In this document: positions 20,916 through 30,434 of the stretch, piece by piece
Position numbering within the stretch: the first letter of the stretch is position 1
Layout: every line of letters begins with the position of its first letter
NCBI RefSeq assembly: GCF_900157375.1
Contig: NZ_LT721901.1
Location: 1,717,297 to 1,781,296 of the forward strand
DNA from: Mycobacterium rhizamassiliense
GTDB taxonomy: Bacteria; Actinomycetota; Actinomycetes; Mycobacteriales; Mycobacteriaceae
DNA length: 64,000 bases
Direction: 5' to 3'
The notes under the pieces: generated by a model
Databases searched by the model: none
The model's input: only the letters and a program-made list of their open reading frames with translations
Told to the model about the DNA's origin: nothing
Made by a program: the position numbers and the translations under genes

Positions 20916-23317
20916 ACGCGGTTCTCTTCGTCGACGCGCGCGCCAACCCCTTGGCCGCCAGCGGATTTCGGGCCCGGCGGATCGGGGCGGTCGAGGTCGG
21001 CGCGGTCGGGCTGGCCGCGGAACCGGTGCCAGAGCCGCCGCCCGGCCAGCAGCACCAGCGCGGCCGCCGCGGTCAGCGTGATCCCGAACAGCACCTTGCC
21101 GTAGGCGTTGGAGTGCACCGACAAGCGCACCGGTTCGCCCAGCCGCGTGCCGTCCGGCGTTCGCAAGGACACGTCGATGGCGACCCGCTGGGTGAAGTTC
21201 ACCTCGATCGGCACCCGCAGCGGCAGGTACCCGGGCGGCAGCTCGATCTGACCGACGTCGGTGACAGTCATCCCGGGCGGCGCATCCACCTGCAGCCGGA
21301 CCTTGATCGGCACGGCGAGGCCGTTGTGCAGGGCCAGCGGCAGCGGGCTGTGTTCGGTGGCCAGGGTGTAGTTGCCGCCGGGGTTGACGATGGTGACCGC
21401 GCCGAACAGGTCGTTGATGGTGTTGCCGACGACGCCCAGCCGCTGTTGTGCCAGCCCGTTGCGGGTATCGGGTGGCTGCGACTGGCTGAGCGCGCGCAGC
21501 ATGTCCTCGCGCAGGGGCGCGGTGTACTGGATGCCGGTCAGCCCGGTGCGCTCGTCGGTGCTCAGCGCCGAGGTCAGCCGCCACAGCCGCCCGGCCTGAG
21601 TGCCGACGTCGGCGGTGACGTCGTCGGAGAACCGGCCGCGCTCGGAGCCGTCGATCGCCGGCGGGTCGGCCGGTTCGGTGCGGGACGCGGCCTCGGCCAC
21701 CACCGCGGGCAGGGGCCGGGCCACCGCAAGGCCGGACCGGATGGTGGTGGCCAACGCGGTCATCAGGACCTGCGCGTCGTCGTTCTGTAGGTTCCACACC
21801 GCCGGCGGGACCAGCAGCTGGGTGCGCGGCGCGGCGTCCCGGTCCAGCGCGTGCCAGAACATGGAGCCCAGCGCGTCTTGCCGCCGCGCGGTGTCCGAGT
21901 CGTGGGCGAGCCGGACCGTCAGCGACGGGCTCAGGTAGGTGGGCACGGTGGGGTCTTTCCCCGCGCCGGCCAGCGCCGCACCGACGGCCGGGTCGAATGG
22001 GGCGATCGCCACCTGGGGAGACAACCGGCGCGGGGCCGTGTCGACGTTGGTGCCGGACGCGGCGCCCGACGACACTGACGTGTCGGGTGCGACCAGGTCC
22101 GCGGCGGCGATCGCGACCGTGTTGGTGTTGGCGCTGAGCAGGCTGACCGCCCCGCCGGTCAGCGGGCCGTCGGGCAGCAGCGTGGCGCCGCGGGTGGAGC
22201 GCACGTCGAGGATCTGGTCGACGACGTCGGCGGCGCTGTTGGTGGCGATCGCGCTCAGCTCGGCGTTGTTCACGCGCTGCAGGGCGTCCAGGTCGGCCTG
22301 CGCGTAGGGCAGCGGTGCCACGCAGCTGCGCCTGCCCAGCGCCCGGAGCCGGTTCATCCAGGCGGTCGCGGCGGCCTGGCCGGCGCCGGGATGCGTCGGG
22401 GTGCCCGGCGTTTGGGCGGACGCGTCGGCGGCGTTGGACACGACGTAGCCGGCGGTCATCGCGTTGACGGTGACCAGCAGGTCCGGGTCGATGGCCAGGC
22501 ACAGCGCCCGCCCGACGGCGCCGTCGGGATCGACGTCGTGGCTGGTGGCGACCTCGGCGGCGGACAGCAGCACGTCCAGCCGGCCGCCGGTGACCAGCGA
22601 CGTGGCCAGGTCGTCGTCGATCAGCCGGACCGGGATGGTGCCGCCGGGTTGGCCGGGCGCCAGCCGGGGGCGGTCGGCCAGCGGCCACAGCATGGTGATC
22701 CACACGGGCTTAGAGGTATCGGGGGCAACGGCCGATTCCAGGGCGTCGGCCTGGTCGGGCGGCACCCCGATCACCGGCAGCAGGAAGCGGGCGTTGTCCA
22801 GGCGGGCGGGCGCGCCGTAGTCCGGGGTGCCGTTGACGTTGACCAGGACGGGGTAGATCCCCGGCTTACCGATGCCCAGCGACGTCTTGGCCAGCGACCG
22901 CAGCGGGGCGGAGAGCGTGAAGCTGACTTCCTGCCCGCGCTGCAATTCCGGTGCGACGGTGAGGAATTCAGCGGCAGCCTGATACTGATCGGTGCCGCCG
23001 TCCAGCGAGGTGCGCAGGCCGGCCGAGGCCGTCACCGCGGCGGCGTGTTCGAGCCGGACCATCACGTCGCGGACCGGGCGGTCACCGATGTTGGTCACCA
23101 TCCCGCTGACGGTGACCACGGGTGGGCTCGTCGTTGTCACGACGTCCGGCGTCACCTGGTCGATGCGGACGCGGACGAACGGTGTCGCGCCGGGCTCGCC
23201 GGCGGCCGCGTGGGGCGCGACGATGGGCCCGGTGAGCAGTACCGCGAAACCGGCCACGATGCCGACCGCTGCGGCAAGGCGCAACAAGCCGGCCCAGCAG
23301 AGTCGTGGCGAGGTCAC
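20912..23317 (-). CDS. DUF6049-type secreted membrane-anchored protein (Rv3909-like)
   Basis: 801-residue protein, the same size as Rv3909 (802). An N-terminal signal-like helix ([23 protein letters not shown]) is followed by a large extracytoplasmic region beginning [13 protein letters not shown] with an Ig-like fold. A C-terminal helix ([18 protein letters not shown]) and a basic cytoplasmic tail finish it. The start is GTG 23317, overlapping the mutT4 stop by 4 bp; the longer frame from 23572 lies inside mutT4. Its conserved position before murJ suggests a role in envelope biogenesis, but the molecular function is unknown. Confidence 0.88.
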   Translation of the reverse strand: MTSPRLCWAGLLRLAAAVGIVAGFAVLLTGPIVAPHAAAGEPGATPFVRVRIDQVTPDVVTTTSPPVVTVSGMVTNIGDRPVRDVMVRLEHAAAVTASAGLRTSLDGGTDQYQAAAEFLTVAPELQRGQEVSFTLSAPLRSLAKTSLGIGKPGIYPVLVNVNGTPDYGAPARLDNARFLLPVIGVPPDQADALESAVAPDTSKPVWITMLWPLADRPRLAPGQPGGTIPVRLIDDDLATSLVTGGRLDVLLSAAEVATSHDVDPDGAVGRALCLAIDPDLLVTVNAMTAGYVVSNAADASAQTPGTPTHPGAGQAAATAWMNRLRALGRRSCVAPLPYAQADLDALQRVNNAELSAIATNSAADVVDQILDVRSTRGATLLPDGPLTGGAVSLLSANTNTVAIAAADLVAPDTSVSSGAASGTNVDTAPRRLSPQVAIAPFDPAVGAALAGAGKDPTVPTYLSPSLTVRLAHDSDTARRQDALGSMFWHALDRDAAPRTQLLVPPAVWNLQNDDAQVLMTALATTIRSGLAVARPLPAVVAEAASRTEPADPPAIDGSERGRFSDDVTADVGTQAGRLWRLTSALSTDERTGLTGIQYTAPLREDMLRALSQSQPPDTRNGLAQQRLGVVGNTINDLFGAVTIVNPGGNYTLATEHSPLPLALHNGLAVPIKVRLQVDAPPGMTVTDVGQIELPPGYLPLRVPIEVNFTQRVAIDVSLRTPDGTRLGEPVRLSVHSNAYGKVLFGITLTAAAALVLLAGRRLWHRFRGQPDRADLDRPDPPGPKSAGGQGVGARVDEENRV

Positions 23318-24048
23318 GGCCCCGGCCCGTGACCGTTCTTCCGGCCCGTGTCGGGTTTCTGCGAGTTGCGGGCGCGCGAGTGTGTCTGCGGATGCCGCCG
23401 CGGCGCGCTGGGCGGAAGCGGCGGGAGCGCCGACGGGCCGTCGGTCTGCAGCTTCCCGATCAGTTCGTCGGCGACTTCGGCCAGCCGGCGCTCGTCGGCG
23501 TAGGCCAGCCGCGATGGCAGTTCTCCGATCGGTACCCACGCCACCTCGGCGACCTCGAGGTCCTCGTCGCACAGCTCCCCGCCGGAGAAACGCATCAGAT
23601 AGTGGTGCACGGTCTTGTGCACCCGGCGGCCATCCGTGACAAACCAGTAGTCGATGCGCCCGAGCGCGGCGAGCACGCTGCCGCGGATCCCGGTCTCCTC
23701 GGCCACCTCACGAATGGCGGTCTGCTCGGCGGTTTCGCCGAGTTCGATGTGGCCTTTTGGCAGCGACCACAGCATCCGGCCGCGGCGGTCGATGCGGCCG
23801 ATCAGCGCGGCGACCTGCGAGTCGCGCGGCCCGTCGATGCCGTCGATCACCAACCCACCCGCCGACGTCTCGTGCACGGTCCGCAGTCGCTCGGGACCGC
23901 GGCGTGGGGCACGGGGGCGGCGGCGCTTGGCGGTCGCGGATTCGTCGCTGGCTTGGCCGGGGGTGTTGGTCTCGGCCGCGGCGACCGCGCCACGATTACG
24001 GCGCCGTCCGCGGCGCCGACGTGGTTTGGCTCGTTCGCCGTCCGACAC
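23314..24048 (-). CDS. mutT4: Nudix hydrolase MutT4
   Basis: 244-residue Nudix protein. The Nudix box [23 protein letters not shown] is intact (GX5EX7REUXEEXGU) at about residues 100-122. A basic Arg/Ala-rich N-terminal region precedes it, and a proline-rich tail follows. The start is GTG 24048 ([13 protein letters not shown]), matching the M. tuberculosis protein. It heads the mutT4, Rv3909-like, murJ, sigM run. MutT4 of M. tuberculosis hydrolyses nucleotide substrates in vitro; its role here is inferred. Confidence 0.93.
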   Translation of the reverse strand: MSDGERAKPRRRRGRRRNRGAVAAAETNTPGQASDESATAKRRRPRAPRRGPERLRTVHETSAGGLVIDGIDGPRDSQVAALIGRIDRRGRMLWSLPKGHIELGETAEQTAIREVAEETGIRGSVLAALGRIDYWFVTDGRRVHKTVHHYLMRFSGGELCDEDLEVAEVAWVPIGELPSRLAYADERRLAEVADELIGKLQTDGPSALPPLPPSAPRRHPQTHSRARNSQKPDTGRKNGHGPGP

Positions 24049-24157
24049 CCAAGCGATAGTAGCTGGCACGGCCTGGTCTCCCGGACATACTCGCCGCTGG
24101 TGGGGCTGCGGCGGGCGCGCAGGCGCGGCCGGACCGACGCGACTACGCTAACCGAAC

Positions 24158-25600
24158 GTGCCGGAAGCCGCCGACGATGCAGAGCTGTTGACCGCGGCCG
24201 CGGTCGCCCTGAATCAGTACGCGTCCATGCTGGGCGAGCTGGGGTCGGCGTTCGACGCCGCGGGGCACGAGCTGTATCTGGTCGGCGGGTCGGTGCGGGA
24301 TGCCTTGTTGGGCAGGCTGAGTGCCGACTTGGACTTCACCACCGACGCCCGCCCGGAGCAGGTGCAGCAGATCCTGCGGCGCTGGGCGGACAGCCTGTGG
24401 GACACCGGCATCGACTTCGGCACCGTCGGCGTCGGCAAGGACGAGCGCCGCCTGGAGATCACCACCTTCCGCGCCGACGCTTACGACCAGGTGTCGCGCA
24501 ATCCGGAGGTGCGCTTCGGCGATCGCCTGGAAGACGACCTGGTGCGCCGCGACTTCACGGTCAACGCGATGGCGGTGCGGATCACGTCGGCCGGCCCGGG
24601 CGAATTCGTGGATCCGCTGGGTGGTTTGGCGGCCCTGCGGGCCCGGGTGCTCGACACCCCGTCGGCCCCGGAGGTGTCGTTCGGCGACGACCCGCTGCGC
24701 ATGTTGCGCGCCGCGCGGTTCGTGTCGCAGCTGGGCTTCACCGTCGCCCCGCGGGTGCGGACGGCGATCGAAGACATGGCCCCGCAACTCGGCCGCATCA
24801 GCGTCGAGCGGGTGGCCGCCGAGCTCGACAAGCTGTTGCTCGGGGCGGACCCCGTCGCCGGAATCGACCTGCTCGTGCAGACCGGCATGGGCGAGGTGGT
24901 GGCGCCCGAGATCGGCGGGATGCAGATGGCCATCGACGAACACCACCAGCACAAGGACGTGTACCAGCATTCGCTGACGGTGCTGCGGCAGGCGGTCGCG
25001 CTGGAGGACGAGGGCCCCGACCTGGTGCTGCGCTGGGCAGCGCTGTTGCACGACATCGGCAAGCCGTCGACCAGGCGGCACGAGGACAACGGCGGTGTGA
25101 GCTTTCACCACCACGAGGTCGTCGGCGCCAAGATGACCCGCAAGCGGCTGCGGGCGCTGAAGTACTCCAAGCAGATGATCGAGGACATTTCGCAGCTGGT
25201 GTATCTGCACCTGCGCTTCCACGGCTATGGCGGCGGCAAGTGGACCGACTCCGCAGTGCGCCGCTATGTCGCCGATGCCGGACCGCTGCTGCCCCGGCTG
25301 CACAAGCTGGTCCGCGCCGACTGCACCACCCGCAACAAGCGCCGCGCCGCGCGGCTGCAGGCCAACTACGACCAGCTGGAGGCGCGCATCGCCGAGCTGG
25401 CCGCCCAGGAGGATCTGGCGCGCGTGCGCCCCGACCTGGACGGCAACCGGATCATGGAGCTGCTCGGCATCCCCGCGGGCCCGCAGGTCGGCGAGGCGTG
25501 GCGGTTCCTGAAGGAGCTGCGGCTGGACCGGGGCCCGATGAGCGACGAGGAGGCCACCGCCGAGCTGCTGGCCTGGTGGCAGTCGCGGGGGAACGCCTAG
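24158..25600 (+). CDS. pcnA: CCA-adding tRNA nucleotidyltransferase / poly(A) polymerase family
   Basis: 480-residue class II nucleotidyltransferase, divergent from mutT4. The head domain has LVGGSVRDALLGR and the metal-binding DLDFTTDA. The neck has the RRDFTVNAMA and FGDDPLRMLRAARF motifs. An HD domain (LLHDIGKP) lies in the C-terminal half, a form found in many bacterial CCA enzymes. Length equals Rv3907c (480). The start is GTG 24158. No other CCA enzyme lies in this window, so tRNA 3'-end repair is the likely main role. Confidence 0.93.
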   Translation: MPEAADDAELLTAAAVALNQYASMLGELGSAFDAAGHELYLVGGSVRDALLGRLSADLDFTTDARPEQVQQILRRWADSLWDTGIDFGTVGVGKDERRLEITTFRADAYDQVSRNPEVRFGDRLEDDLVRRDFTVNAMAVRITSAGPGEFVDPLGGLAALRARVLDTPSAPEVSFGDDPLRMLRAARFVSQLGFTVAPRVRTAIEDMAPQLGRISVERVAAELDKLLLGADPVAGIDLLVQTGMGEVVAPEIGGMQMAIDEHHQHKDVYQHSLTVLRQAVALEDEGPDLVLRWAALLHDIGKPSTRRHEDNGGVSFHHHEVVGAKMTRKRLRALKYSKQMIEDISQLVYLHLRFHGYGGGKWTDSAVRRYVADAGPLLPRLHKLVRADCTTRNKRRAARLQANYDQLEARIAELAAQEDLARVRPDLDGNRIMELLGIPAGPQVGEAWRFLKELRLDRGPMSDEEATAELLAWWQSRGNA

Positions 25601-25624
25601 CGGCGGACGCGCGTCCGACAGGTC

Positions 25625-26143
25625 ATGGACTACTGCCTATCTGGCGACGACGGCACCGCGGCAATGTGGCATGGCCAGCCCGATCTCGATCTTGACGGCG
25701 ACGGCCGCCTCGATGCCTACGGCCTGGATTTCGACGGTGACGGCATGCGCGACGACGCGCTGGCGGACTTCGACGGCGACGGGGTGGCTGATCACGCGGT
25801 GCTCGACCTGGACAACGACGGCGCCCCGGAAAGCTATTTCACCGACGACGGGTCGGGCACCTGGGCGGTCACCGTGGACCGAGGTGGGCAGTTGCGCTGG
25901 TACGGGCTGGACGGCGCGGAGCACACCGGCGGGCCGCTGGTCGACTTCGACGGGGTGCACGTCCGGGGCCGGCTGGACGACCGGTTGATCGACACCGACG
26001 GCAACGGCGTGGCCGACCGCGTCGTGTGCGCCGGCGAGAACGGGGTCACCGGATATGTGGACACCGACGGCGACGGGAAGTGGAACGTTCGGTTGACCGA
26101 CGGCGACGGGGACGGTCTGTCCGATGGGGCGACCGGCCTTTAA
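25625..26143 (+). CDS. Calcium-loop repeat protein (Rv3906c-like)
   Basis: 172-residue acidic protein, not recognised as any enzyme. It is built from repeated DxDGDGxxD loops (DLDLDGDGRLD, DFDGDGMRDD, DFDGDGVADH, DTDGNGVADR, DTDGDGKWN, DGDGDGLSD). These resemble EF-hand, dockerin or thrombospondin type-3 calcium loops. No signal peptide is seen. It starts 25 bp after pcnA and stops 185 bp before esxD. Position and size match Rv3906c, which flanks the CpnT/ESX-2 region in M. tuberculosis. Confidence 0.85.
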   Translation: MDYCLSGDDGTAAMWHGQPDLDLDGDGRLDAYGLDFDGDGMRDDALADFDGDGVADHAVLDLDNDGAPESYFTDDGSGTWAVTVDRGGQLRWYGLDGAEHTGGPLVDFDGVHVRGRLDDRLIDTDGNGVADRVVCAGENGVTGYVDTDGDGKWNVRLTDGDGDGLSDGATGL

Positions 26144-26328
26144 CCGCGGTCGCCGACAAGCTCAGCTAAAAGGTCTTTGCGGTTGACATGGTTTTTGTCG
26201 TTTGTGGGTAAACCAGCAGCACTCCGCGTGTGGATCTGTGAAAAACAGCTGAAGTGACAGCCGCCGATACATGTCTAAACTTCAATCCATATCCAGGCCG
26301 GGGAGAGCCTAGAAACCAGGGAGGAAAG
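26144..26328. other. Junction between Rv3906c-like gene and truncated ESX-2 locus
   Basis: 185-bp spacer that replaces everything between Rv3906c and esxD of M. tuberculosis (esxF, esxE, cpnT, its immunity gene, eccB2, eccC2, PE36 and PPE69). It is AT-richer than its surroundings and holds a TTGACA at 26183-26188, a candidate -35 for esxD. No repeat, integrase remnant or insertion sequence end was seen. Confidence 0.7.
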
Positions 26329-26649
26329 ATGTCATCAACTGTCGTCACACCGGAGCTGCTCCGCAGCACCAAGCAGCGGATTGAATCGCGGCTGCAGGAA
26401 GCAGCGGCCATCGCCAATCAATACTTGAGCGGTCACGAGAACATCATCAGCGGTGCCGGTTGGGCCGGCCAGGCCGGGTCGACGTCGCTGAACACGGCGG
26501 GCCAGATTCACCACGATCTGCAGCAGATGATGAATGGCGGCCACCGGCTGGCCAATGGCCTCGCGCAGACCGCGTCGCTGATGGAGAGCCAGGAAGCGGA
26601 TTCCGCCCACAACCTCAACGGCGTCTTCGGCGGCGGGGTGTCCACCTAA
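26329..26649 (+). CDS. esxD: WXG100-family protein EsxD
   Basis: 106-residue small secreted-type helical hairpin. The WxG turn is GWAGQAGSTS at about residue 45. The sequence TPELLRSTKQRIESRLQEAAAIANQYL and the C-terminal MESQEADSAHNLNGVFGG match EsxD (Rv3891c, 107 aa). The start ATG 26329 has GGGAGGAAAG upstream; an earlier in-frame start at 26254 is unsupported. It is paired with esxC, 54 bp downstream, as expected for a heterodimer secreted by the ESX-2 system. Confidence 0.93.
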   Translation: MSSTVVTPELLRSTKQRIESRLQEAAAIANQYLSGHENIISGAGWAGQAGSTSLNTAGQIHHDLQQMMNGGHRLANGLAQTASLMESQEADSAHNLNGVFGGGVST

Positions 26650-26703
26650 CCCGATGCCGCGCCAATTCCGACCCAAGACCTATTTCACGTAAGGAAAGCG
26701 AAT

Positions 26704-27000
26704 ATGTCCGACAGCATCATTTACAACCACGCCGCGGTGAGCGGCCTTTCCGGAGACATCGCGTCGCAGGCGTCTCAGCTGATGGAGATTCACGGCGACG
26801 TCCTGCACCTAACCCAGGCGCTGACCGATTTCTTCCAGGGCCACGGCGCGACCTCGTTCTTCGACGCCCAGCAGCAGATGCTGCACGGGTTGGAGGACCT
26901 GATCCAGACGGTGACCCTGCACGGCCACACGGTGAGCAATGTGCACGACGCCGCGCTGATGACGGACAATCTGACCAGCAAGTTCTTCATGCAAGGTTGA
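26704..27000 (+). CDS. esxC: WXG100-family protein EsxC
   Basis: 98-residue partner of EsxD. The opening MSDSIIYNHAAVSGLSGDIA and the middle FFQGHGATSFFDAQQQMLHGL closely match EsxC (Rv3890c, 95 aa). The usual WxG turn is replaced by GHGATSF, as in EsxC itself. A good AAGGAAAG site lies 7 nt upstream. Secretion would need an EccC motor, which is absent from this locus. Confidence 0.93.
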   Translation: MSDSIIYNHAAVSGLSGDIASQASQLMEIHGDVLHLTQALTDFFQGHGATSFFDAQQQMLHGLEDLIQTVTLHGHTVSNVHDAALMTDNLTSKFFMQG

Positions 27001-27054
27001 GCTTGGTGGGTGCACGCGCGGTGCGTGCTCTCCCCTCGGGTACAAGGGAATAGC

Positions 27055-27888
27055 GTGCTAACCACCACACTGGACGGTCTGTGGGCCCTTCAGGTGCTCA
27101 CCGGCATCGAGGTCTTGTCCGCCGAGCTGGGACTGCGGCCGCACTTGCCGAGCGTCGAACCCAAGAGTTCCGCGCTGGCACACCCGGTCGTGGCCGAACT
27201 GCGGGCCGCCGGGGTCATCGACGAGTTGGGCGTCGTGGACAGCACGGTCGTCGAATGGCTGACCGTGCTGTCTCGCCGCGACGTCGGCCTCTTCGTGCAG
27301 TTCCGCACGCCCGGCCAGGACGAACCGCCGCGGGCGCTGCTGGCGAGGTTCGCGCAGTGGTGGGTAGCCATGGAGCGGTCGGCCGACATCGTCCGGATCA
27401 GCGGCGCGGGCGTCGCCAGCACCGAGGGCGCGGCCGGCGCCGCCCTAGCCGCGCAGATGGAGAGATTGTGCGGCGCCAACGAACCGGCGGCGCTGCGGCC
27501 CGTCACTCTGGACGCCGAGGCCATGCGCGCCGCCGCGACCGACCAAGACTCCCTGAACGCGTGGTTCGAGAAGCAAGGGCTCGATCGCGACCAGGTGCAC
27601 ATCCTCGAACTGGCGGCCGACCCCGAGCGCTCGGCCCAGGCCTCGATCGTCGCCATGCAGTCCGGAGTGGACACCGGCCGAGTCACTCGGATTTACGTCG
27701 AACCGGGCTCGGTGACCATCATCGATACGCCGGAGGGACGGTTGGTCGCCGAGCAAGTCTGTTCTGCGGGCAGAAAATGGATGATCATTGCACCGGGAAA
27801 CAACAACAACATCGTCAAGGCGATCAATGAAATGATGCGGCGCCTGCCGGCGGAAGAAGAATGGCATTCGTACCGAAAAGTCGTGTAG
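27055..27888 (+). CDS. espG2: ESX-2 secretion-associated protein EspG2
   Basis: 277-residue cytoplasmic EspG-type protein; family members are chaperones for cognate PE/PPE pairs. The start is GTG 27055 (VLTTTLDGLWALQVLTG) with AAGGG upstream, matching Rv3889c (276 aa). The C-terminal GNNNNIVKAINEMMRRLPAEEEWHSYRKVV is typical. No PE or PPE gene remains in the locus, so its known class of client is missing here. Confidence 0.92.
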   Translation: MLTTTLDGLWALQVLTGIEVLSAELGLRPHLPSVEPKSSALAHPVVAELRAAGVIDELGVVDSTVVEWLTVLSRRDVGLFVQFRTPGQDEPPRALLARFAQWWVAMERSADIVRISGAGVASTEGAAGAALAAQMERLCGANEPAALRPVTLDAEAMRAAATDQDSLNAWFEKQGLDRDQVHILELAADPERSAQASIVAMQSGVDTGRVTRIYVEPGSVTIIDTPEGRLVAEQVCSAGRKWMIIAPGNNNNIVKAINEMMRRLPAEEEWHSYRKVV

Positions 27889-27924
27889 TCGAGAGGAACT
27901 CGCATAAATGTTAGCATCGGCGTC

Positions 27925-28953
27925 GTGACAAACCCGTGGACGGGCTCGTCCAATCCTGGGGAACAAGGCGGGCCGACTAGGCGAGAAGCGTCCGGCGCTG
28001 GCTATCAAAGTCAAGACTCGGTATCGGGGACATTGCGCATCTCGGATATGGTCGCGCCCCGGAAAATCCCGCCCGGCTCCGGCTGGCGGCGATTCCTTTA
28101 CCAGGCGACATTTCACGCCATTAACTTCGGCGAATCGCCCGGCGAAAGGCATTATCGGGAATTGCAGGAGCGAATCCGGCGCCATATCCGCAAGCAGTAC
28201 GTAGTCGGCGTCGTGTCGGGCAAGGGCGGCGTCGGCAAGACCACGATGACCGCGTGCCTCGGCGCGGTGTTCCGCGAATGCCGGCCCGAGAACGTGGTCG
28301 CCATCGACGCGGCCCCCGGCTTCGGAACCCTGGCCGGGCGCATCGACGAGGCGCCACCGGGCGACTACGCGGCGGTGCTCAACGACACCGACGTCCAGGG
28401 CTATGCCGATATCCGAGAACACTTGGGGCAGAACAGCCTTGGCCTTGACGTGCTGGCCGGCAACCGCGCGTCGGATCAACCGCGGCCGCTGGTCGCGTCG
28501 ATGTTCGCCGGCGTGCTGTCGCGGTTGCGGCGCACCCACACGGTGATCGTGGTGGACACCTCGGACGACCTCGAGCACCCCGTGATGAAGGCGGTGCTCG
28601 ACGCTTGCGACACGCTGGTCTTCGTGTCCGGCCTCACCGCGGACACGTCCCTGCCGGTCACCCGGTCGATCGACCTGCTGCGGTCGATGGGCTACCACGA
28701 GGTGGTGTCGCGCAGCATGGTCATTCTGAATGACAGCCGCGACACCGACGACCCCGAGGCGCGCGCTTACCTCACCGAACGCTTCGCGCAGTCGGGTGCG
28801 ACGGTGGAATTCATGCCGTACGACCCATTCCTCGCAAAGGGCGGGATTATCGACACGCGCCACGAGCTGAAGAAGAAGACCCGATTGCGGCTATTTGAGA
28901 TCACTGCGGCCTTGGCCGACAAGTACATTCCAGATGCCGACAGGCCGCGCTAA
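27925..28953 (+). CDS. MinD/ParA-like ATPase of the ESX-2 locus (Rv3888c-like)
   Basis: 342-residue protein. A Gly/Ser/Pro-rich N-terminal ~90 residues precede a MinD-like domain with the deviant Walker A SGKGGVGKTT (about residue 98) and HTVIVVDTSDDLEHP as the Walker B region. A second shortened relative (Rv3860-like, 39374-40420) is in this window. Similar proteins sit in ESX-1 and ESX-2 loci and are thought to organise secretion spatially. The start is GTG 27925; its stop overlaps the eccD2 start by 1 nt. Confidence 0.88.
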   Translation: MTNPWTGSSNPGEQGGPTRREASGAGYQSQDSVSGTLRISDMVAPRKIPPGSGWRRFLYQATFHAINFGESPGERHYRELQERIRRHIRKQYVVGVVSGKGGVGKTTMTACLGAVFRECRPENVVAIDAAPGFGTLAGRIDEAPPGDYAAVLNDTDVQGYADIREHLGQNSLGLDVLAGNRASDQPRPLVASMFAGVLSRLRRTHTVIVVDTSDDLEHPVMKAVLDACDTLVFVSGLTADTSLPVTRSIDLLRSMGYHEVVSRSMVILNDSRDTDDPEARAYLTERFAQSGATVEFMPYDPFLAKGGIIDTRHELKKKTRLRLFEITAALADKYIPDADRPR

Positions 28954-30434
28954 TGGCGAAAGTATCGTTTCCGGCTCGTTGTGCGGTTGCGGTCGTTTGC
29001 GGAGAACATCTGGTTTCGCAGGTATACCCCGCCTCGGTGCCCATCGAGGCTTTCCTCGACAACGTCGTCGAGCTGCTTAACGACGAACTCAAGCGGCGTG
29101 GCTTCACCGGGCTCGAGTCCGGCGTCGGCTACGAGCTGCACAAGGCCAATGGGGTGCGGCTGGACGTCGCCAAGACGCTGGACGAGATGGGCGTCGAGGA
29201 CGGTGCCACGCTGACCCTGGTCCCCGTGGTCGACGGGGAATCGTTTGAGCCGCAATACGAATCGCTGTCCACCGGGCTGGCCCGCGTCGGCAAGACGCTG
29301 TTCGAGCCGGTGACCCTGCGGACCGCCGCGCACACCGCGTTGATCATCCTCGCGATGGTGGTGGCGACGGTGCTGGGACTGGCTGTGCGCCAACGCTTTG
29401 CGAGCGACTCGCTGCTGCCCACCATCGTGACGGGGGTGGCCGGGTTGCTGGTCGCCGGGGGGGCGGGCGCGGTGTGGCGCTGGTGGCCGAGCCGCACCGA
29501 CATGGTCGACGGCCTCGGCTGGACCGCGCTGCCGCTGCTGGCGGCGAGCGCCGCTGCCAACGCCCCCGGGCACCTCGGGGCGGCGCACGCGTTCATCGCG
29601 GCGCTGATGGGTGCCGTCCTGACGGTGGGCCTCGCCACGGCTACGGGCCGCCACGCCAACGTCGCGGCGACGGTCGTGACGCTGCTCGGACTGGGCGCGG
29701 CGCTCTCCGGGGCGCGGATGTGGTGGCCGGTGCCGGCCCAGTGGCTGGGGATGTTCACCTTGGTCGCCCTGCTGCTGCTGTTGACCATGGCCCCGACGAT
29801 CTCGCTCTGGGTCGCGCGGATCCGGCCGCCCTACTTCGGGTCGATCACCGGCCGGGACCTGTTCCGCCGCAGCGCGGGCCTGCCGTCCGACGCGGTGACG
29901 CCCGTCGAGGAGGGCGCCGACGAAGAAGCCAACTCCGACACCACGCCGCGGGGCGCGCAGATCGCGATCGCTGCGGTCCGGGCCAACAACATCCTGACGG
30001 GAATCTGCATCGCCTCCGCGTTGGCCCTGCCCGCCGCGGTGTGGGTCACCCTGATGCCCGGCCGCGATCGCGGCACGGCGGCCGCGGTGCTGGCCGGGTT
30101 GTTCGTGCTGATCTTCATCAGCCGGGGGCGGGCGTTCGCGGACAAGCGTCAGGCCGTCGCGCTGGTGTGCGGCGGCGCCGCAGCGATGTGCGTCGGCGTC
30201 GTGAAATACGTTGTGCACGAACCGGCCTCGTCCGGCCTTCCGGTGCTGTGGGGTGCGCTGGTCCTGGCCGGATTCGGCGGCGCGGGTCTGCTGGCGGCGC
30301 TGCTGGTGCCGATCACCAGGTTCACCCCGCTGGTGCGGATGACCGCCGAATGGGTGGAGATCGCGGCGATCATCGCGGCGCTGCCGCTGGCCGCGTGGAT
30401 CGGTGGCTTGTTCAACTGGGTGCGCATGCGATGA
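28953..30434 (+). CDS. eccD2: Type VII secretion integral membrane protein EccD2
   Basis: 493-residue membrane component. The N-terminal ~95 residues form the ubiquitin-like cytoplasmic domain (VSFPARCAVAVVCGEHLVSQVYPASVPIEAFLDNVVELL). About 11 membrane helices follow (for example ALIILAMVVATVLGLAV, SLLPTIVTGVAGLLVAGGAGAVW). EccD dimers form the membrane vestibule of ESX pores. Length is close to Rv3887c (509). It overlaps its neighbours, so the eight esx genes look like one operon. Confidence 0.93.
   Translation: MAKVSFPARCAVAVVCGEHLVSQVYPASVPIEAFLDNVVELLNDELKRRGFTGLESGVGYELHKANGVRLDVAKTLDEMGVEDGATLTLVPVVDGESFEPQYESLSTGLARVGKTLFEPVTLRTAAHTALIILAMVVATVLGLAVRQRFASDSLLPTIVTGVAGLLVAGGAGAVWRWWPSRTDMVDGLGWTALPLLAASAAANAPGHLGAAHAFIAALMGAVLTVGLATATGRHANVAATVVTLLGLGAALSGARMWWPVPAQWLGMFTLVALLLLLTMAPTISLWVARIRPPYFGSITGRDLFRRSAGLPSDAVTPVEEGADEEANSDTTPRGAQIAIAAVRANNILTGICIASALALPAAVWVTLMPGRDRGTAAAVLAGLFVLIFISRGRAFADKRQAVALVCGGAAAMCVGVVKYVVHEPASSGLPVLWGALVLAGFGGAGLLAALLVPITRFTPLVRMTAEWVEIAAIIAALPLAAWIGGLFNWVRMR

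Noticed and set aside
20916..22703. Upstream part of a 1804-codon open frame that ends with murJ
   Set aside because: It is the shadow of the Rv3909-like gene; it is Arg/Pro/Ala-rich with no domain, and murJ has a proper ATG at 20915 overlapping the upstream stop.
26329..27000. Alternative identity of the WXG100 pair as EsxF-EsxE
   Set aside because: The neighbour upstream is the Rv3906c homolog, which flanks esxF in M. tuberculosis, but the protein sequences match EsxD and EsxC and the next gene is espG2.
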